NCBI RefSeq assembly: GCF_000699445.3
Contig: NC_067195.1
Coordinates: 80,594,569-80,658,568, forward strand
DNA length: 64,000 bases
DNA from: Schistosoma haematobium
Taxonomy: Eukaryota; Platyhelminthes; Trematoda; Strigeidida; Schistosomatidae
Direction of reading: 5' to 3'
The position numbers and the translations under genes are program-made. Positions 22,447-34,351 of the stretch are shown here, piece after piece. Position 1 is the first letter of the stretch. Each line of letters begins with the position of its first letter. Under the pieces are notes generated by a model, which did no database searches, was not told the origin of the DNA, and saw only the letters and a program-made list of their open reading frames with translations.

Positions 22447-22509
22447 GATACATACTATCATATATCTGTCAAGATCAGTAGAACACACCATAGTTTCGTT
22501 TCAAATAAA
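22447..22509 (-). repeat. Repeat D fragment, copy 3
   Basis: GATACATACTATCATATATC.. matches the inverse of 24944-25010. The junction with the sequence to the right (AATAATATATTCTACTT) is also shared with 24855-24905, so D and its neighbour form a common block, here split by an RTE insertion. Confidence 0.6.
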
Positions 22510-22521
22510 GTCAAATAATAT

Positions 22522-23326
22522 CTAGACTTCGCAGATGATCTGGCCCTTCTATCCCAAACGCAACAGCAAATGCAGGAGAAGACGAACAGTGTAGCAGCAG
22601 CCTCAGCAGCAGTAGGTCTCAATATACAAAGGGAAAAGCAAGGTTCTCCGATACAACACAGCATGCACCAATCCAATCACAATTGACGGGGAGGCTTTGG
22701 AAGATGTGAAAACCTTTACATATCTGGGCAGCATCATTGATGAACACGGTGGATCTGATGCAAATATGAAGGTGCGGATCGGCAAAGCAAGAGCAGCATA
22801 TTTACAATTAAAGGACATCTGGAACTCAAAACAACTGTCTGTCAAACAACACTAAGGTCAGGATTTTCAATACAAATGTCAACACAGGTCTACTGTATGG
22901 GACGGAAACCTGAAGAACTACGAAAGCCATCATCCAGAATATACAGGTGTTTATTAACAGTTGTCTACACAAAATACTTCGGATCCGTTGGCCGGACACT
23001 ATTAGCAACAACGTACTGTGGGAGAGAACAAACCAGATTCCAGTGGAGGAAGAAATCAGGAAGAAGCGCTGGAAGTAGATAGGACACATATTGAAGAAAT
23101 CACCCAACTGCATCACAAGACAAGCCTTCATATGGATCCTCAAGGCTAAATATAGGAGGAGAGGAAGACTAAAGAACACATTACGCCGGGAAATGGAGAC
23201 AGACGAGTGAAAAATGAACAAGAATTGAATGGAATTAGAAAAGAAGGCCCAGGACAGAGTGGGATGGAGAATGCTGGTCGTCGGCCTATGCTCCATTAGG
23301 AGTAACAGGCGTAAGTAAGTAAGTAA
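22522..23326 (+). mobile_element. Short RTE-derived element with 12-bp TSD
   Basis: Encodes the end of the RTE RT, from FADD-region remnants (GACTTCGCAGATGATCTGGC) to the C-terminus and (GTAA)n. It is flanked by perfect GTCAAATAATAT at 22510-22521 and 23327-23338. It is over 99% identical by eye to 34966-35754 from about 22612 on. A one-base insertion in CTGTCTGTCAAACAACAC shifts the frame and is shared with the copies at 34966 and 61124. Not able to make a working RT. Confidence 0.9.
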
Positions 23327-23338
23327 GTCAAATAATAT

Positions 23339-23779
23339 ATTCTACTTAAAATGGAAGTAGATAAGAACACTTCCATGGTTTAATCTACTATATAGAAACA
23401 AAAAAAGTGGTTAACCAATTGAATGGAATGTTTAATACTTAATTATTTTCACTGGCAAATTTATATCATTTATCAAATGACTAAAACCGGATACTAAGAA
23501 AAGACGGAAAGAAAAAAAAATTCTTATCATAAAAGATTAAACCTAAAATACTTATTATCTATTCAAATTAAAACAATCATCTATTTGAAACAATGTAACT
23601 AACTATCAAGATATTTCATTTCATAGTAAACGTAGAAACTAAAATGACTAATATATTTTAAAGTTTAAATTATCTGGAACCGTTTGTCATGAATAGGTTC
23701 ATTGTAACACCACCCGACATCTTGAATGAAAAGTACCGAAATTACATATAGTTAACGTTTAAGATTAAAAATAAAATCT
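23339..23779. other. AT-rich, nothing recognised
   Basis: The first about 50 bp match PLE-flanking sequence near 24840-24900 (inverse). The rest is unrecognised. Confidence 0.4.
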
Positions 23780-24202
23780 TGTTAGGTTTGAAACGATTAC
23801 GAGTTCATTTAGTCTGCGAACGGAACAATGACTTGTGACCAATGATAAATATACTAACTATTCTGTTTCGTCTCACATCCGCTAACTAGAGAGAAATGTC
23901 GAAGTTCGAACAGAGAAGTATATTCCACAAAAGCCAGAAGCACAAGCGATAACAACAGACACAAATCAAAACTAATATATATATACATACAACACAAAAC
24001 CGTCCTTGGGAAGCGTTACAAAATAGCATACTAAATGACACAACGAACCAATAGCGTTTCAGATTCTCTCAAGTGGGAAATATGACATGAAGGTGAAAAG
24101 AGAGGTTTTGGTGCAAAAATAAAGAAATTCAAATTTTCAAAAATAAAATTACAAAATTAGGACCTTTTCCAAGTGAATTCTGGGGATCTAACGTCCCCAA
24201 CA
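23780..24202 (-). mobile_element. LTR-1 copy with adjoining polypurine tract
   Basis: On the minus strand it starts TGTTGGGGACGTTAGATCC and ends CCTAACA, 423 bp. Just upstream on that strand (24203-24216) is AAAAATGGGAGGTG, a good polypurine tract, so this is a 3' LTR with about 50 bp of internal sequence rather than a clean solo LTR. The rest of the retrotransposon is gone. No gag or pol is seen. Confidence 0.75.
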
Positions 24203-24259
24203 CACCTCCCATTTTTAATAGCGTACTTTCCTGGGGTCGACTTGCATCTTAACTGTTGT

Positions 24260-24869
24260 TCGCCGCTGTGTGTTTAAAGCAATTAGTCCCTTTGATAAAT
24301 TTCAATAGCGTAATAAGAGGACGAAGACTATCAGAACCATGTGATAATATGTAAGAACTTTCGTCTAAATTTGATCGAATAGTTTCACAGTATTTGGGCG
24401 CCAATTAATGTGAGACATTAAAGAGGAAGGATGGTTATATATGTTTAGCAATAGAGGATGCTGAATGTTTATCCTGTTATCTTAGTGGGTCACATGATTT
24501 TATTTGTATCTGCAACCATTTCGGTACATGTTCACATACCCTAATTTTGAGATCACGATTGCTCCTCCCTATGTATGTGTGACCACACACACATTTAAAT
24601 TGGTAAATACGGTGGGATGTGACACAATCGTTTTCATGTCTTTTAGGTTTTGGATGGAGCATGCACCTTGTTCTTTCTTTGATGATGACCTTTGCTGCGC
24701 AATACGTTTTGTTGATGACGGATTTAAGCCTTTGTTTCAATAAAAGGCTATTTGAATCAACTCTAAATGGTAAGGTGATGTAGACAGGCCATTTTTCTAC
24801 CAACGCTGCAGTAGGTCTCACTGTCTTCTTATTACAGTATCGAAATGAAAGTGTTCTTATCCAGTTCAA
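24260..24869 (-). pseudogene. Penelope-like element: GIY-YIG endonuclease fragment
   Basis: A 130-aa minus-strand frame begins NWIRTLSFRYCNKKT and contains the PLE linker followed by the endonuclease: RIYQFKCVCGHTYIGRSNRDLKIRVCEHVP. The YQF..HTYIGR strands, the Arg in KIRV and the EH pair fit the PLE GIY-YIG family. It stops at 24477 instead of running to the LLDTGH/KPELC region. 24260-24476 is decayed 3' sequence, sharing TTAGTCCCTTTGATAAAT with 13475. No RT palm is present. Confidence 0.75.
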
Positions 24870-24943
24870 TTTTAAATAGAATATATTATTTCAATTATTT
24901 GGCAATAATTTACCATAAACTCTATTTGAAATGAAACTACGAT

Positions 24944-25200
24944 ATGTGCTACTGATCTCGACAGATATATGGTAGTATGTATCATCAATCGAAAGTGAAA
25001 TGCCTGGAGGCTGTAAGGTTAAGAAGATCTATGAAAAAGAATGAATGATGTGGAATCGGTAGAACAATAAAAACTGAGACGATTGATTAACATTATGCAA
25101 ATCTATTGTTTACTATATGGTTTTCAGATTTCACTAAGGTATTCTGTAGTTATATGTTCAAATACATTCGAATATTCCCAATTGTGTTCTCGTTCACGAC
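24944..25200 (+). repeat. Repeat D, copy 4
   Basis: From ATGTGCTACTGATCTCGACA to TGTTCTCGTTCACGAC. Next to PLE sequence on its left. Confidence 0.65.
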
Positions 25201-25807
25201 AAAACCACAATCATTGTTTAGACGTCATTTTGATAATAACCTCTTCTATAATAATGTCATTAATAAATTTCCACACTAACGGTTGTCGTTCACTTTACCT
25301 GTGAAATTATACCGGTATTAGAAATTGACTATTGAGTATATTTATTAAACAGCTTACACTGTTTCTGACTAATCTTAAATTTCATCTTCACTATATCATT
25401 CATTGTCTTTTTATTGTAAGGATGTTTAAAAAACAATTAATTAGTCTACATAAAGTCTGCCTATTTCAGTAGATCTAAAAAACAATTAAGCACATACATG
25501 GCAACAGTTCAATCACAGTGACTGATAATGATTATTACATTCGATCTGTTATTGTCTTCATTATTTTCGCAGTTAAAAATTATCACAGATATACTTTAAT
25601 AGTACTGAGATAGTCCATTTGTATAAATTTTTTCACCTTTAAAAATTATGTTTTATTCTTTTTATTGAGCAAATAGTAGTTCTCAGTTATTAATTCACAT
25701 TATTAACTTCTTTATGACAAATGTAGGTATCATTATCAAGGTTTGACTTGATAATTTTGAATAAACTGAGCATTAGGTAGATTGTTATTAAATAAATCAG
25801 TATTAGA
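25201..25807. other. AT-rich, nothing recognised
   Basis: No gene or recognised repeat. Confidence 0.5.
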
Positions 25808-26215
25808 TAATGGTTGGAGGAAGCCGACAGGATGCCCTGGACCCGGGTTTCGTGCTATTTGGCAATCGTCAGCAAGGTGTACCTGTAATCTTGAGGGAAC
25901 TGGTGCTCCCTGGCGGATTCGAACTCGTGTTACCCAGCTTCACAGTCAGGGACGTTACCACTGAGCTATCCGAGCCGCGACTGACCTCCTGTAGGACTGA
26001 GATGTAATCACAATTGATTGATCACTGGTTGGTGGTTAATGTCATGCGTGTCTAGTCCTCCAACCACCATCTAATCTCAATATATAGTGCCCGCAGTGTC
26101 GAGTCACCTAGATTGGTGGCCACATTGCAACATGATCGATAGCATTCGATCTGCACTAATAAGGACTAGACACGCATGACATTTATCGCCACCCAGTGAT
26201 CAATCAATTGTGATA
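25808..26215. mobile_element. Family C hammerhead SINE cluster
   Basis: Minus-strand C unit (ribozyme inverse GACCCGGGTTTCGTGC.., head inverse CTGAGCTATCCGAGCC). On the minus strand it is preceded by another C tail (26006-26059), forming a head-to-tail junction ATTGTGAT/TACATCTCAGTCC. A plus-strand C tail (26062-26215) then faces right, so the tails form an inverted pair (26008-26059 with 26163-26214). Confidence 0.8.
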
Positions 26216-26694
26216 CTAGAACGTAACGGCCGTTCAGTGCTTCCACGTATTGAATTATTTCAAAGGAGTGTAGTGAAAACAATTATCATTTGAAAATCAA
26301 CCATTCATAGCTTTTAAAATTCCGCTAAATATATATATCATTATTATTGATATACTTTTCTATTGTATTACTACACAAATATAAATAACACATGATTAGA
26401 TAGAACATCACTTGTCGAAAAAAAAATTGATCATCACTAGACAGTAACCAGAATCATGTTTGCCTATACCTTAATGATGATCAAATGTGTTGATCATACT
26501 GTATCATATCCGCTAGTTTGAATGTCAACGCATCCACAATATTTTGGTATTTGATGGTTTAAGTTTGTTGTCAGGGCACCCTACGTTCTATATTCTGTAA
26601 AAAACATTAGTTCAATATATCTTGACGAATACGTCCAACAATCTAGCTTAACAGATCACATCATAACTACCATAGTCGAACAGATTTTATGTGC
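26216..26694. other. Mostly unrecognised; tiny B piece
   Basis: 26225-26250 is a B fragment beginning at the ribozyme stem III (AACGGCCGTTCAGTGCTTCC). The rest shows no feature. Confidence 0.5.
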
Positions 26695-27420
26695 AGTTGA
26701 AGGCAGATAGTGAAGCAAAAGTCTATGCATCGGTAGGACTCAACATATAAGGTCTTAAAATTCAATAAAAAGAGTACCAACCAAATCATACTTGATGGAG
26801 AAGATTTCGGTGACCTGAAAGCTGTCACGTACATAGACAATATCGTTAAAAAAGCGAAGAATCTGATTCAGATGTGAATGCTGGAATCAGCAAAGCGAGA
26901 ACAGGATTCCTACAGCTGAGTAACATATAACACTCAAAACAACTATCAACCAACACCAAAGTCAAAATTTTCAATACACACGTGAAGACACTTCTCATAT
27001 ATGGAGCTGAAACTTGGAGAACTATTACAACCATTATCCAAAAGTTACTAGTATTCATAAACAATTATCTACGCATGATACTACATATCCGTTTTGCAGA
27101 TACCATGACCAACAACCTACTTTGCGAGAGGACGGGACAGTCTTCAAATCAATAGGGACTAAGGGAAAGAAACTTTAGATGTATAGGTCATTCTATCGAA
27201 ATTATCAATATGCAACACAAGCAGGGTCTGATTTGGAATACTTAATGTAAAAGTGAAAGAGTTGGATAACAGAACATATTGAGTTAGACATCGGAAGGGT
27301 AGTTATAATTGTTAACAATTGTAAAGGAGATCTCATAACAGATTTGGCTGGATAATTCTAGTCGACTACCTGTTCTCCTCGAGGGGTAACATGGATAAGT
27401 TATTAGGTAAGTAGCATGCA
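26695..27420 (+). mobile_element. Old RTE (SR2-like) 3' copy
   Basis: Aligns with 30100-30830 of the long copy but with many substitutions, indels and stops. Recognisable peptides include GISKARTGFLQL and LLIYGAETWRTI. The 3' end TGTTCTCCTCGAGGGGTAAC lacks a clean (GTAA)n. Confidence 0.75.
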
Positions 27421-27643
27421 GAATAACCAGAACGTAAACAAAATATTGTTTAACATCTTACAAAATTCTCTCTATCTTTGTCCAGTATTCAGTTAATTAA
27501 CCTAATTTATTAAGGAAATAGTCTAACGGACTGTTTATTTCCGCTGGATAATAATCCAGGATATATCTTTCCAAATAATGTTTACAGCTATCAGTCAACA
27601 CAAGAGTTTGTGTTATAAATAAATAATTTGTTCAGAAGTAAAA

Positions 27644-28154
27644 TGTTATAACTTGTGAACTAGTGTTCTATTAATATATAACGCAATGATACCACCAATT
27701 AGAGGACATTGATTTATCGACCAAACCAATGACACATAAACACGTACGAGCAGTCTAGAGTCCTTATCGGTCCTTCTTACTGTCTAGCCTTGCCTGTTGA
27801 GTTCAGAACACCAATCTCAGCCTCTACGATATGAATCATGTATTTCAAACATACTGGAGTTTTATACAAAACAAACAGACTACATCGTACCATAAGATAG
27901 AAAACACTATTTGTACAAGATCTAGTCGACAGTGGCTGTGAATGTGGGAGACCGTAATTAATAGACTGGGCATAACTCAAGAATGGTAAATCGTATAATA
28001 ATAGTCTGTGTGTCAAAATAAAGCTTATAATAAGTAGAACATGAATATACATAGTTTAGCTACTTAACGATTGTGTAATAAAAATATATTTATCGTATTG
28101 GTCCATAAATAGTTCTCAAGAGTTACCATTCATAATTTTTATCAGGATATAACA
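27644..28154 (+). mobile_element. Solo LTR, family LTR-2
   Basis: TGTTATAACTTGTGAAC to GGATATAACA, 511 bp. It is collinear with 16421-16908 and 37967-38482. Flanks TAAAA and TAAGT are not an exact TSD. Confidence 0.75.
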
Positions 28155-28409
28155 TAAGTAATAAACTCATCATTTTTCCAAGTGAGTTTAATCAATTTCA
28201 TTTTTTATACTCTAAACGGTTTCAAGCCTAACTACTGATTTAACTATCTAACACAAATAATGTTGTGTGATGGAAATCATTTATTGAATGTTCTTAATCT
28301 GATCAAGGAATTGTGTAAGGGATTTGATGGAATGGTTGGATGAATCCTCTAAATGTTTCATTATTCATAAAACTTCTCTTAACAAATTGTATGTTGGCGT
28401 TCCGGTGAG

Positions 28410-30837
28410 AAAGATTTGAAAATTTGTGTGCATTCAACAAATTGGTCATAGGAGGCACAATATTTCCACACAAGCGTATACACAAGGCTACATGGATCTC
28501 ACCGGACCACACTACAGAGAACCAAATAGATCATATTTGCATCAACAAAAAATTCCGAAGGACAATGGAAGATGTGAGAACCAGGAGAGGTGCTGACGTA
28601 GCTTCGGATCACCACCTAGTTGTAGCCAATTTGAAACTGAAGCTAAAAAAGAACTGGACAAGTGGACAAACAGCAATACAAAGGTTCAATACAGCCTTCC
28701 TTCGAGATACTGTCAAACTCAATGAATTCAAGATAGCTCTCAACAACAGGTTCCATGCCTTACAGGATCTACTGAAAGAAGAAGAAACTACTATGGAGGA
28801 CAACTGGAAAGGCATCAAGGAAGCATTAACTTCAACGTGTCAAGAGGTTCTCGGCCTAAAGAAATACCATCATAAGGAATGGATCTCTACAGAAACACTG
28901 GACAAGATCAAAGAAAGGAAGAACAAGAAGGCAGCAATAAACAACAGCCGAACACGAGCAGAGAAATTCCAAGCACAAGCTGAATACATAGAAGCAAACA
29001 AACAAGTGAAGAGGAGCATTAGAGCCGACAAGAAGAAATACGTGGAAGAACTAGCAACGACGGCAGAAAAAGCTGCTAGAGAAGGAAATATGAAACAGCT
29101 TTACGATACAACGAAGAAACTATCAGGGAAATACAGTAAACCAGAGAGGCCGGTCAAAGACAAAGAAGGCAAGCCAATCACCGAAATTGAACAACAGCGT
29201 AACAGATGGGTAGAATACATCGAGGCACTCCTGAATAGGCCGGCTCCAATGAGTCCACCGGACATCGAAGCAGCACACACAGATCTTCCTATAGATGTCA
29301 ATCCACCAACTACGGAAGAAATTAGAATGGCCGTCAGACAAATCAAGAACGGGAAAGCAGCAGGACCCGACAACATACCAGCTGAAGCACTGAAATCAGA
29401 CATCGAAACAACCACAAACATGCTACACCTTCTACTCCAAAAGATTTGGGAGGAGGAACAAGTGCTGATGGACTGGAAAGAAGGACACCTCGTCAAGATT
29501 CCAAAGAAAGGAGATCTGAGCAAATGTGAAAACTACAGAGGCATAATACTACTGTCAATACCAGGGAAAGTCTTCAACAGATTGTTGCTGAACCGGATGA
29601 AGGATGCAGTAGACGTCCAACTTCGAGATCAACAAGCTGGATTCCGTAAAGATCGATCGTGCACAGATCAAATTGCAACACTACGGATCATCGTCGAACA
29701 ATCAGTTGAGTGGAACTCATCACTATACATCAACTTCATTGATTATGAAAAGGCATTCGACAGTGTAGATAGGAGGACATTATGGAAACTTCTTTGACAC
29801 TACGGAGTTCCTGAGAAGATTGTCAATATTATCCGGAACTCATACGACGGACTACAGTGCAAAGTAGTGCATGGAGGACAGCTGACAGATGCATTCCAAG
29901 TAAGGACCGGAGTCAGACAAGGCTGTCTACTCTCTCCCTTCCTCTTTCTTCTGGTGGTCGACTGGATTATGAAGACCTCGACATCTGAAGGAAAACACGG
30001 CATACAATGGACAGCTCAGAACCAATTAGACGATTTGGACTTCGCAGATGACCTAGCCCTCCTATCGCATACACACGAACAGATGCAGATAAAGACAGCC
30101 AGTGTAGCAGCAGTCTCTGCATCAGTAGGCCTCAACATACACAAGGGGAAAACTAAGGTCCTCAAATTCAAAGCGGAGAACAGCAATCCAATCACACTTG
30201 ATAGCGAAACTCTGGAAGATGTAGAGTCCTTCACATACCTGGGAAGCATCATCGATGAACAAGGAGGATCCGATGCAGACGTAAAGGCGAGGATCGGCAA
30301 AGCAAGGGCCGCATTCCTACAATTGAAGAACATATGGAACTCAAAACAACTTTCAACCAATATCAAAGTGAGAATCTTCAATACGAACGTCAAGGCAGTT
30401 CTACTGTATGGAGCTGAAGCTTGGAGAACTACAACAACCACAATCAAGAAAGTACAAGTATTTATAAATAGCTATCTACGCAAGATACTCAACATCCATT
30501 GGCCGGATACCATCAGCAATAGCCTTCTGTGGGAGAGAACTAACCAACTTCCAGCTGAAGAAGAAATTAGGAAAAGACGATGGAAATGGATAGGACATAC
30601 ATTAGGCAAATCGTCAAACTGCATCACGAGGCAAGCCCTATCTTGGAATCCTGAAGGAAGGCGGAAAAGAGGAAGGCCAAAGAACACATTACGTCGTGAA
30701 ATAGAATCAGATATGAAAAGGATGAATAAGAACTGAAAGTAGCTGGAAATGATTGCCCAGGACAGGGTTGGATGGAGAATACTGGTGAGCGGCCTATGCT
30801 CCTTCACGAGGAGTAACAGGCGTAAGTAAGTAAGTAA
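28410..30837 (+). mobile_element. Near-intact RTE (SR2-like) retrotransposon, 5' truncated
   Basis: 2.4-kb insertion bounded by perfect 11-bp repeats GTTCCGGTGAG (28399-28409 and 30838-30848). It carries the end of the endonuclease, the whole RT and a short 3' UTR ending GGAGTAACAGGC(GTAA)n. It is missing most of the APE endonuclease, so it cannot move by itself, but it is the youngest-looking long copy here. It shares its C-terminal coding end, including two stops after MNKN, with 51014-51996. Confidence 0.92.
28424..30736 (+). pseudogene. RTE endonuclease C-terminus plus reverse transcriptase
   Basis: One reading frame broken once, by TGA at 29795-29797 just after the motif A region. Before the stop (457 aa) lie the end of the APE-type endonuclease (QIDH at residues 34-37, SDHH at 61-64), a basic linker, the RT fingers (NGKAAGPDNIPAEAL), NYRGI, QAGFRKDRS, and motif A FIDYEKAFDS with the catalytic Asp near residue 440. 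After it (289 aa from 29867) come [11 protein letters not shown] (motif B), FADDLALL (motif C, DD at 30047-30052) and a C-terminal region ending MKRMNKN. The enzyme copies its own RNA at a nicked target. Family: RTE clade, close to schistosome SR2 by my recognition, not by search. TGA may come from CGA. Confidence 0.9.
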
Positions 30838-31284
30838 GTTCCGGTGAGTGCTACAGTTGGACGTAGTGGGATGTTTGGTTTGTGTATTTTCAGCCTGCAG
30901 TAGAATCGAGGGAGCACTGGTCCATTGGATTTCGGCGAGACTATAATTTATGGACAACCTTTGAACGAATCTCAAGTGATCTTCGGAAATATCAGCCAAT
31001 CAGCAAACAGTCAGTATAGAGTAGAAAGATGTTATACAAAACCAAGGAAATAAAGTGGATACACTTCTTATATGTGGTTCAAAAACTTGTCAAGGTTAGA
31101 AAGAGATTCAGAGGTTCTAAAATCGTAATGCATGCAGTAGAGGAAACCATCCATATGGCTACAGAATAGTCGGCTTCTGGAGCCATAATAAAGTTCTAAA
31201 AACCCTTTCAGCATCGACCACATAGCTTCAATATTGTTTGTGTGCACTCCAGTTGTTGAGTACGCAAAATGCTACTTGTGGACA

Positions 31285-31735
31285 TGTTGGGGACGATAGA
31301 TCCCCCAAACTCATATTTTTAAATTTTATCTTATCGATTAACTTATCGATTAACTGTTTAAATATCTGTATGGGGGTCAATTGATGAACTTATCGAATAA
31401 ATGTGCAAATAGGTCAATTGATGAAATATCGATTAAATGTTAAATAGCGGTCAATTGACGAACTTATTGATTAATGTTTAAAAATTTTCCATGACAATAT
31501 CGATTGTAAATATTTGTATAAATACGCTTGATTTGTGTGCTTGACCTGACCTGACTTGGAATCTGCTGTTTGCCTGTAGAATACACTTTCTACGCCTTAC
31601 CAAGACTTCTTGATCGAGTTAGCTGAGTCGGGGACAGCGGACCAGAATAGCCTATTGAGTCTCTGAATCCTGATCCTTCGTTCTGTTCCGAATAAGTCGA
31701 ATCAGTAGTAGCATTCAAGCTTAACGAACCTAACA
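31285..31735 (+). mobile_element. Solo LTR, family LTR-1
   Basis: TGTTGGGGACGATAGATC to GAACCTAACA, 451 bp. It inserted between GTGGA and TAACGACAC of the TIR element. Flanks GGACA/GGTTA, against GGATA in the empty copy, are an eroded 5-bp TSD. Confidence 0.85.
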
Positions 31736-31927
31736 GGTTAACGACACGATGCACATTAACAAGCCTAAGTAGGAGTCTGTTCGCTCTCCAATCATCCTTA
31801 TATATTAAAGCACCTGGCTGCAGCCAGTGTTACTGGTGCTTTTATTATCCAGTTCGCAACAATTGTCATAATTTGACTTAGTTAATAATTATACATGGGG
31901 TTTTCATCAGGAACTGACATCAGCTAT

Positions 31928-32327
31928 TGTTATGGATGCAGAATAATGTGCCAATCATTATCATGTTAAGTCTAATGATGTCCTTGGACGTTAAATGGAC
32001 ATTTCCTATTGGCCATTATTTATTTCATTCGTTAAATATTGTACAAATGTTGTTTTCTATTTTTATGGTACGATGTGGTCTGTTTGGTTAGTATATAAAT
32101 AGAGTATGTCTGAAATACAACGATTCATATCTCAGAGGTTGTGACTTGTGTTCTGGACTCAGCTGGCTGGGATAGACAGGGAGGCGGAACCAATCGGGAC
32201 TCTAGGCCGTTCGTACGTGTTTTACGTGTCACCGAATCGATCGATAAGTACGCTGCTCTCTAATCTTTCAGCCAAGGACGCAACAATTGACACGGGGTAA
32301 AAATCGACCCAAGTTAAAGTCACAACA
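31928..32327 (-). mobile_element. Solo LTR, family LTR-2, with exact TSD
   Basis: On the minus strand TGTTGTGACTTTAACTTGGG to GCATCCATAACA, 400 bp. Flanked by perfect GCTAT (31923-31927 and 32328-32332). The empty site in copy 1 (CAGTTATAATGCC near 2688) confirms the duplication. Confidence 0.88.
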
Positions 32328-32618
32328 GCTATGATGCCAGAAATCTACTTAGCCAAATGGATGAAAGGCTTTCCTGCCCAAATCCGATATCTGTTATCTT
32401 ATACCTGATTGATTCGTCCATAAATTGTATTCTCGCTGTTTTATTTGCTATAGCCTCTCAGTTATCATGTTTTGTACAAAATTCCCTGTGAACTGATCGT
32501 ACGTTAGTATTAAGCACTGAAGATGGCGCCGTGACATTGAAATCTCTCAAACGCTTCTGATTAACTCGTTCATAAAGAAGAGTCTCTTCATTGATTTCTA
32601 AGTGTTTCCATCTTTTTA

Positions 32619-32842
32619 AATTCACTTAGTGTTGTTTTATTTGTATCTCCCCATTGTGGGTGGTGATCAGAACTCAGCAGCTAAGTGGATAACGTGATGA
32701 TATTTGAAATGAACGATACTGGGTTCGCGTACCACAGTGAATATCAACTCTGAGATGCAGGCACGTCCAGCCGACGAGTCTCAAATAGGACGAAACGCGC
32801 GTCTTGGATTCCACTGCTAGCTACTATCAATCTTTGCTTAAA
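32619..32842 (+). mobile_element. Family A hammerhead SINE
   Basis: A short minus-strand A tail (32619-32660) is followed by a plus-strand head, ribozyme and GCTAGCTACTATC. Core CTGACGAG reads CCGACGAG, so it is probably inactive. Stem III palindrome ACGCGCGT is kept. Confidence 0.8.
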
Positions 32843-32989
32843 GAGCTTGTTGCCACCTATTATTACGCGATTCATTTGAAAGCTATTTCATAACGATTTG
32901 AAGTATTTGTGTAGTAAAGTAGAGAAATATCTTCTTGTCATATCGTTATTATTTTTACTCAAGTATTATTTTTAGATTATCTTTGATAT

Positions 32990-33550
32990 ACTTTATTTAT
33001 ACTTACTTATTTACTTAATTACGTCTGTTAAACTTCATGGAGGAGCATAGACCTCTCATCAGCATTCTCCATCCATCTCTGCCCTGGACAATACTTTGCC
33101 AATTCTTTCATCCTTTTCTTATGTACTTTCGATTCTCAACTCAGTGTGTTCTTTAGCCTTTCTCTTTTTCAATTCCTTTCCAAGTGAACACCTTCATCGT
33201 GATACAGTTTGATAATTTCCTAAATGTGTGTCTTATCCACTTCCAACATCTTTTCCTAATTTCCTCTTCAACTGGAAGCTGATTTGTTTTCTATCACAGT
33301 AGTCTCTTGATGATGGTATCCGATCAACAGATATTCAGTATCTTATGTAGTAAATTGTTTAGAAATACTTGTACATTTTTAGTGAGGATTGTAGTAGCTC
33401 TTCAAGTTTTAGCTCCATACAGAAGAACTGTGTTGACGTTCGTATGAAAGAACATAACTTTGATATTGATTGACAGACAGTTGTTTTAAGTTCCATATGT
33501 TGTTCAACTGTAGGAACGCGGTCCTTTTCTTGCCAATCCTTGTTTTTAGG
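32990..33550 (-). mobile_element. RTE (SR2-like) 3' copy
   Basis: Reversed (GTAA)n-like start, then the inverse of the RTE C-terminal coding region up to the GKARAAF-equivalent. Many mutations and stops. Confidence 0.8.
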
Positions 33551-33674
33551 TCATAGACTGTTATATAATAGTTCTTTTTAAAGATATTCTAGCTTTTTTT
33601 TCTTAGTAAGGTAAGTATAATATTATTTCCACAATACAATGAATTTATAATAATCCATTAGTTTCCTTTTAGTT

Positions 33675-33805
33675 GTTTTTTTCTGGTTAGCACTTCTTTT
33701 AGCGAGTTCGTTTTCTACTAGAGGGGGTCACTAACCCCATACCCAACCCTCCACCTTTAACCGGGCTTGGAACCGGCAGTAGCTCAAGAAGGGCTCTAGG
33801 CGAAG
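33675..33805 (-). repeat. GC-rich module, copy 2
   Basis: TTTAGCGAGTTCGTTTTCTA..CACTAACCCCATACCCAACCCTCC..; inverse of 50885-51008. Confidence 0.55.
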
Positions 33806-34351
33806 TTTTTTTCTAGTTATCTACAAGCTAATTCGTTTGATTCATAATTTGTATATAACTGTGAAGAGAAACCGAAATGACTGTATTCTGAATTCAATTT
33901 TATTCATGCTTTATTTAAGTTTATGAAAAGTACCAATTTTATGACAATCCCAGTATTTCACATTTAAAAAACAAACTCTCTGATTAAGTTATTGATGCGT
34001 ACAATATTTATAAATATTGTGTACGTCCCAAAAAAAATAAAAAATAAAAATTAATAAATAAATAGAATTATTAGTAACTCTCTTGGTTGGTTACATATAA
34101 TTACCATGGTTATTTGAATAATTTTTCTCACACTTCAATTTTTTCTCATTTCCTTTTTCTTTTAAAAGTTTAGCTTTAGAACAGTAACAAACAAACAAAA
34201 AAACACAACACAACTAAATGTTTTAACATCATCAATCTATTTACAAATGATTTTGAAAAAAAACTGTTTTCACACTTCATGCATACCACTTTTTTAAATA
34301 TAAGTCTCGTTTTTTTCCATTGTATTTCAATAATTCATTTGTTCCATAATT
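33806..34351. other. AT-rich, nothing recognised
   Basis: Poly-A rich stretches near 34020-34060 and 34190-34215. No gene is visible. Confidence 0.5.

Larger units (their letters stand above)
30930..32590 (+). mobile_element. TIR element, copy 2, with two nested LTRs
   Basis: Left end GGCGAGACTATAATTTATGG, right end near AACTCGTTCATAAAG..GAGTCTC. The body matches 2164-2972, interrupted at 31285-31735 and 31928-32327. The uninterrupted first copy gives the empty site for both insertions. No transposase is visible. Confidence 0.7.

Noticed and set aside
30818..30838. (GTAA)n as an independent microsatellite
   Set aside because: The same tail closes every complete RTE 3' end here, so it belongs to the element.
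30472..30999. 175-aa minus-strand open frame
   Set aside because: Antisense shadow of the RTE reverse transcriptase. The same applies to similar frames at 22826, 35246, 51037, 61567 and 29101.
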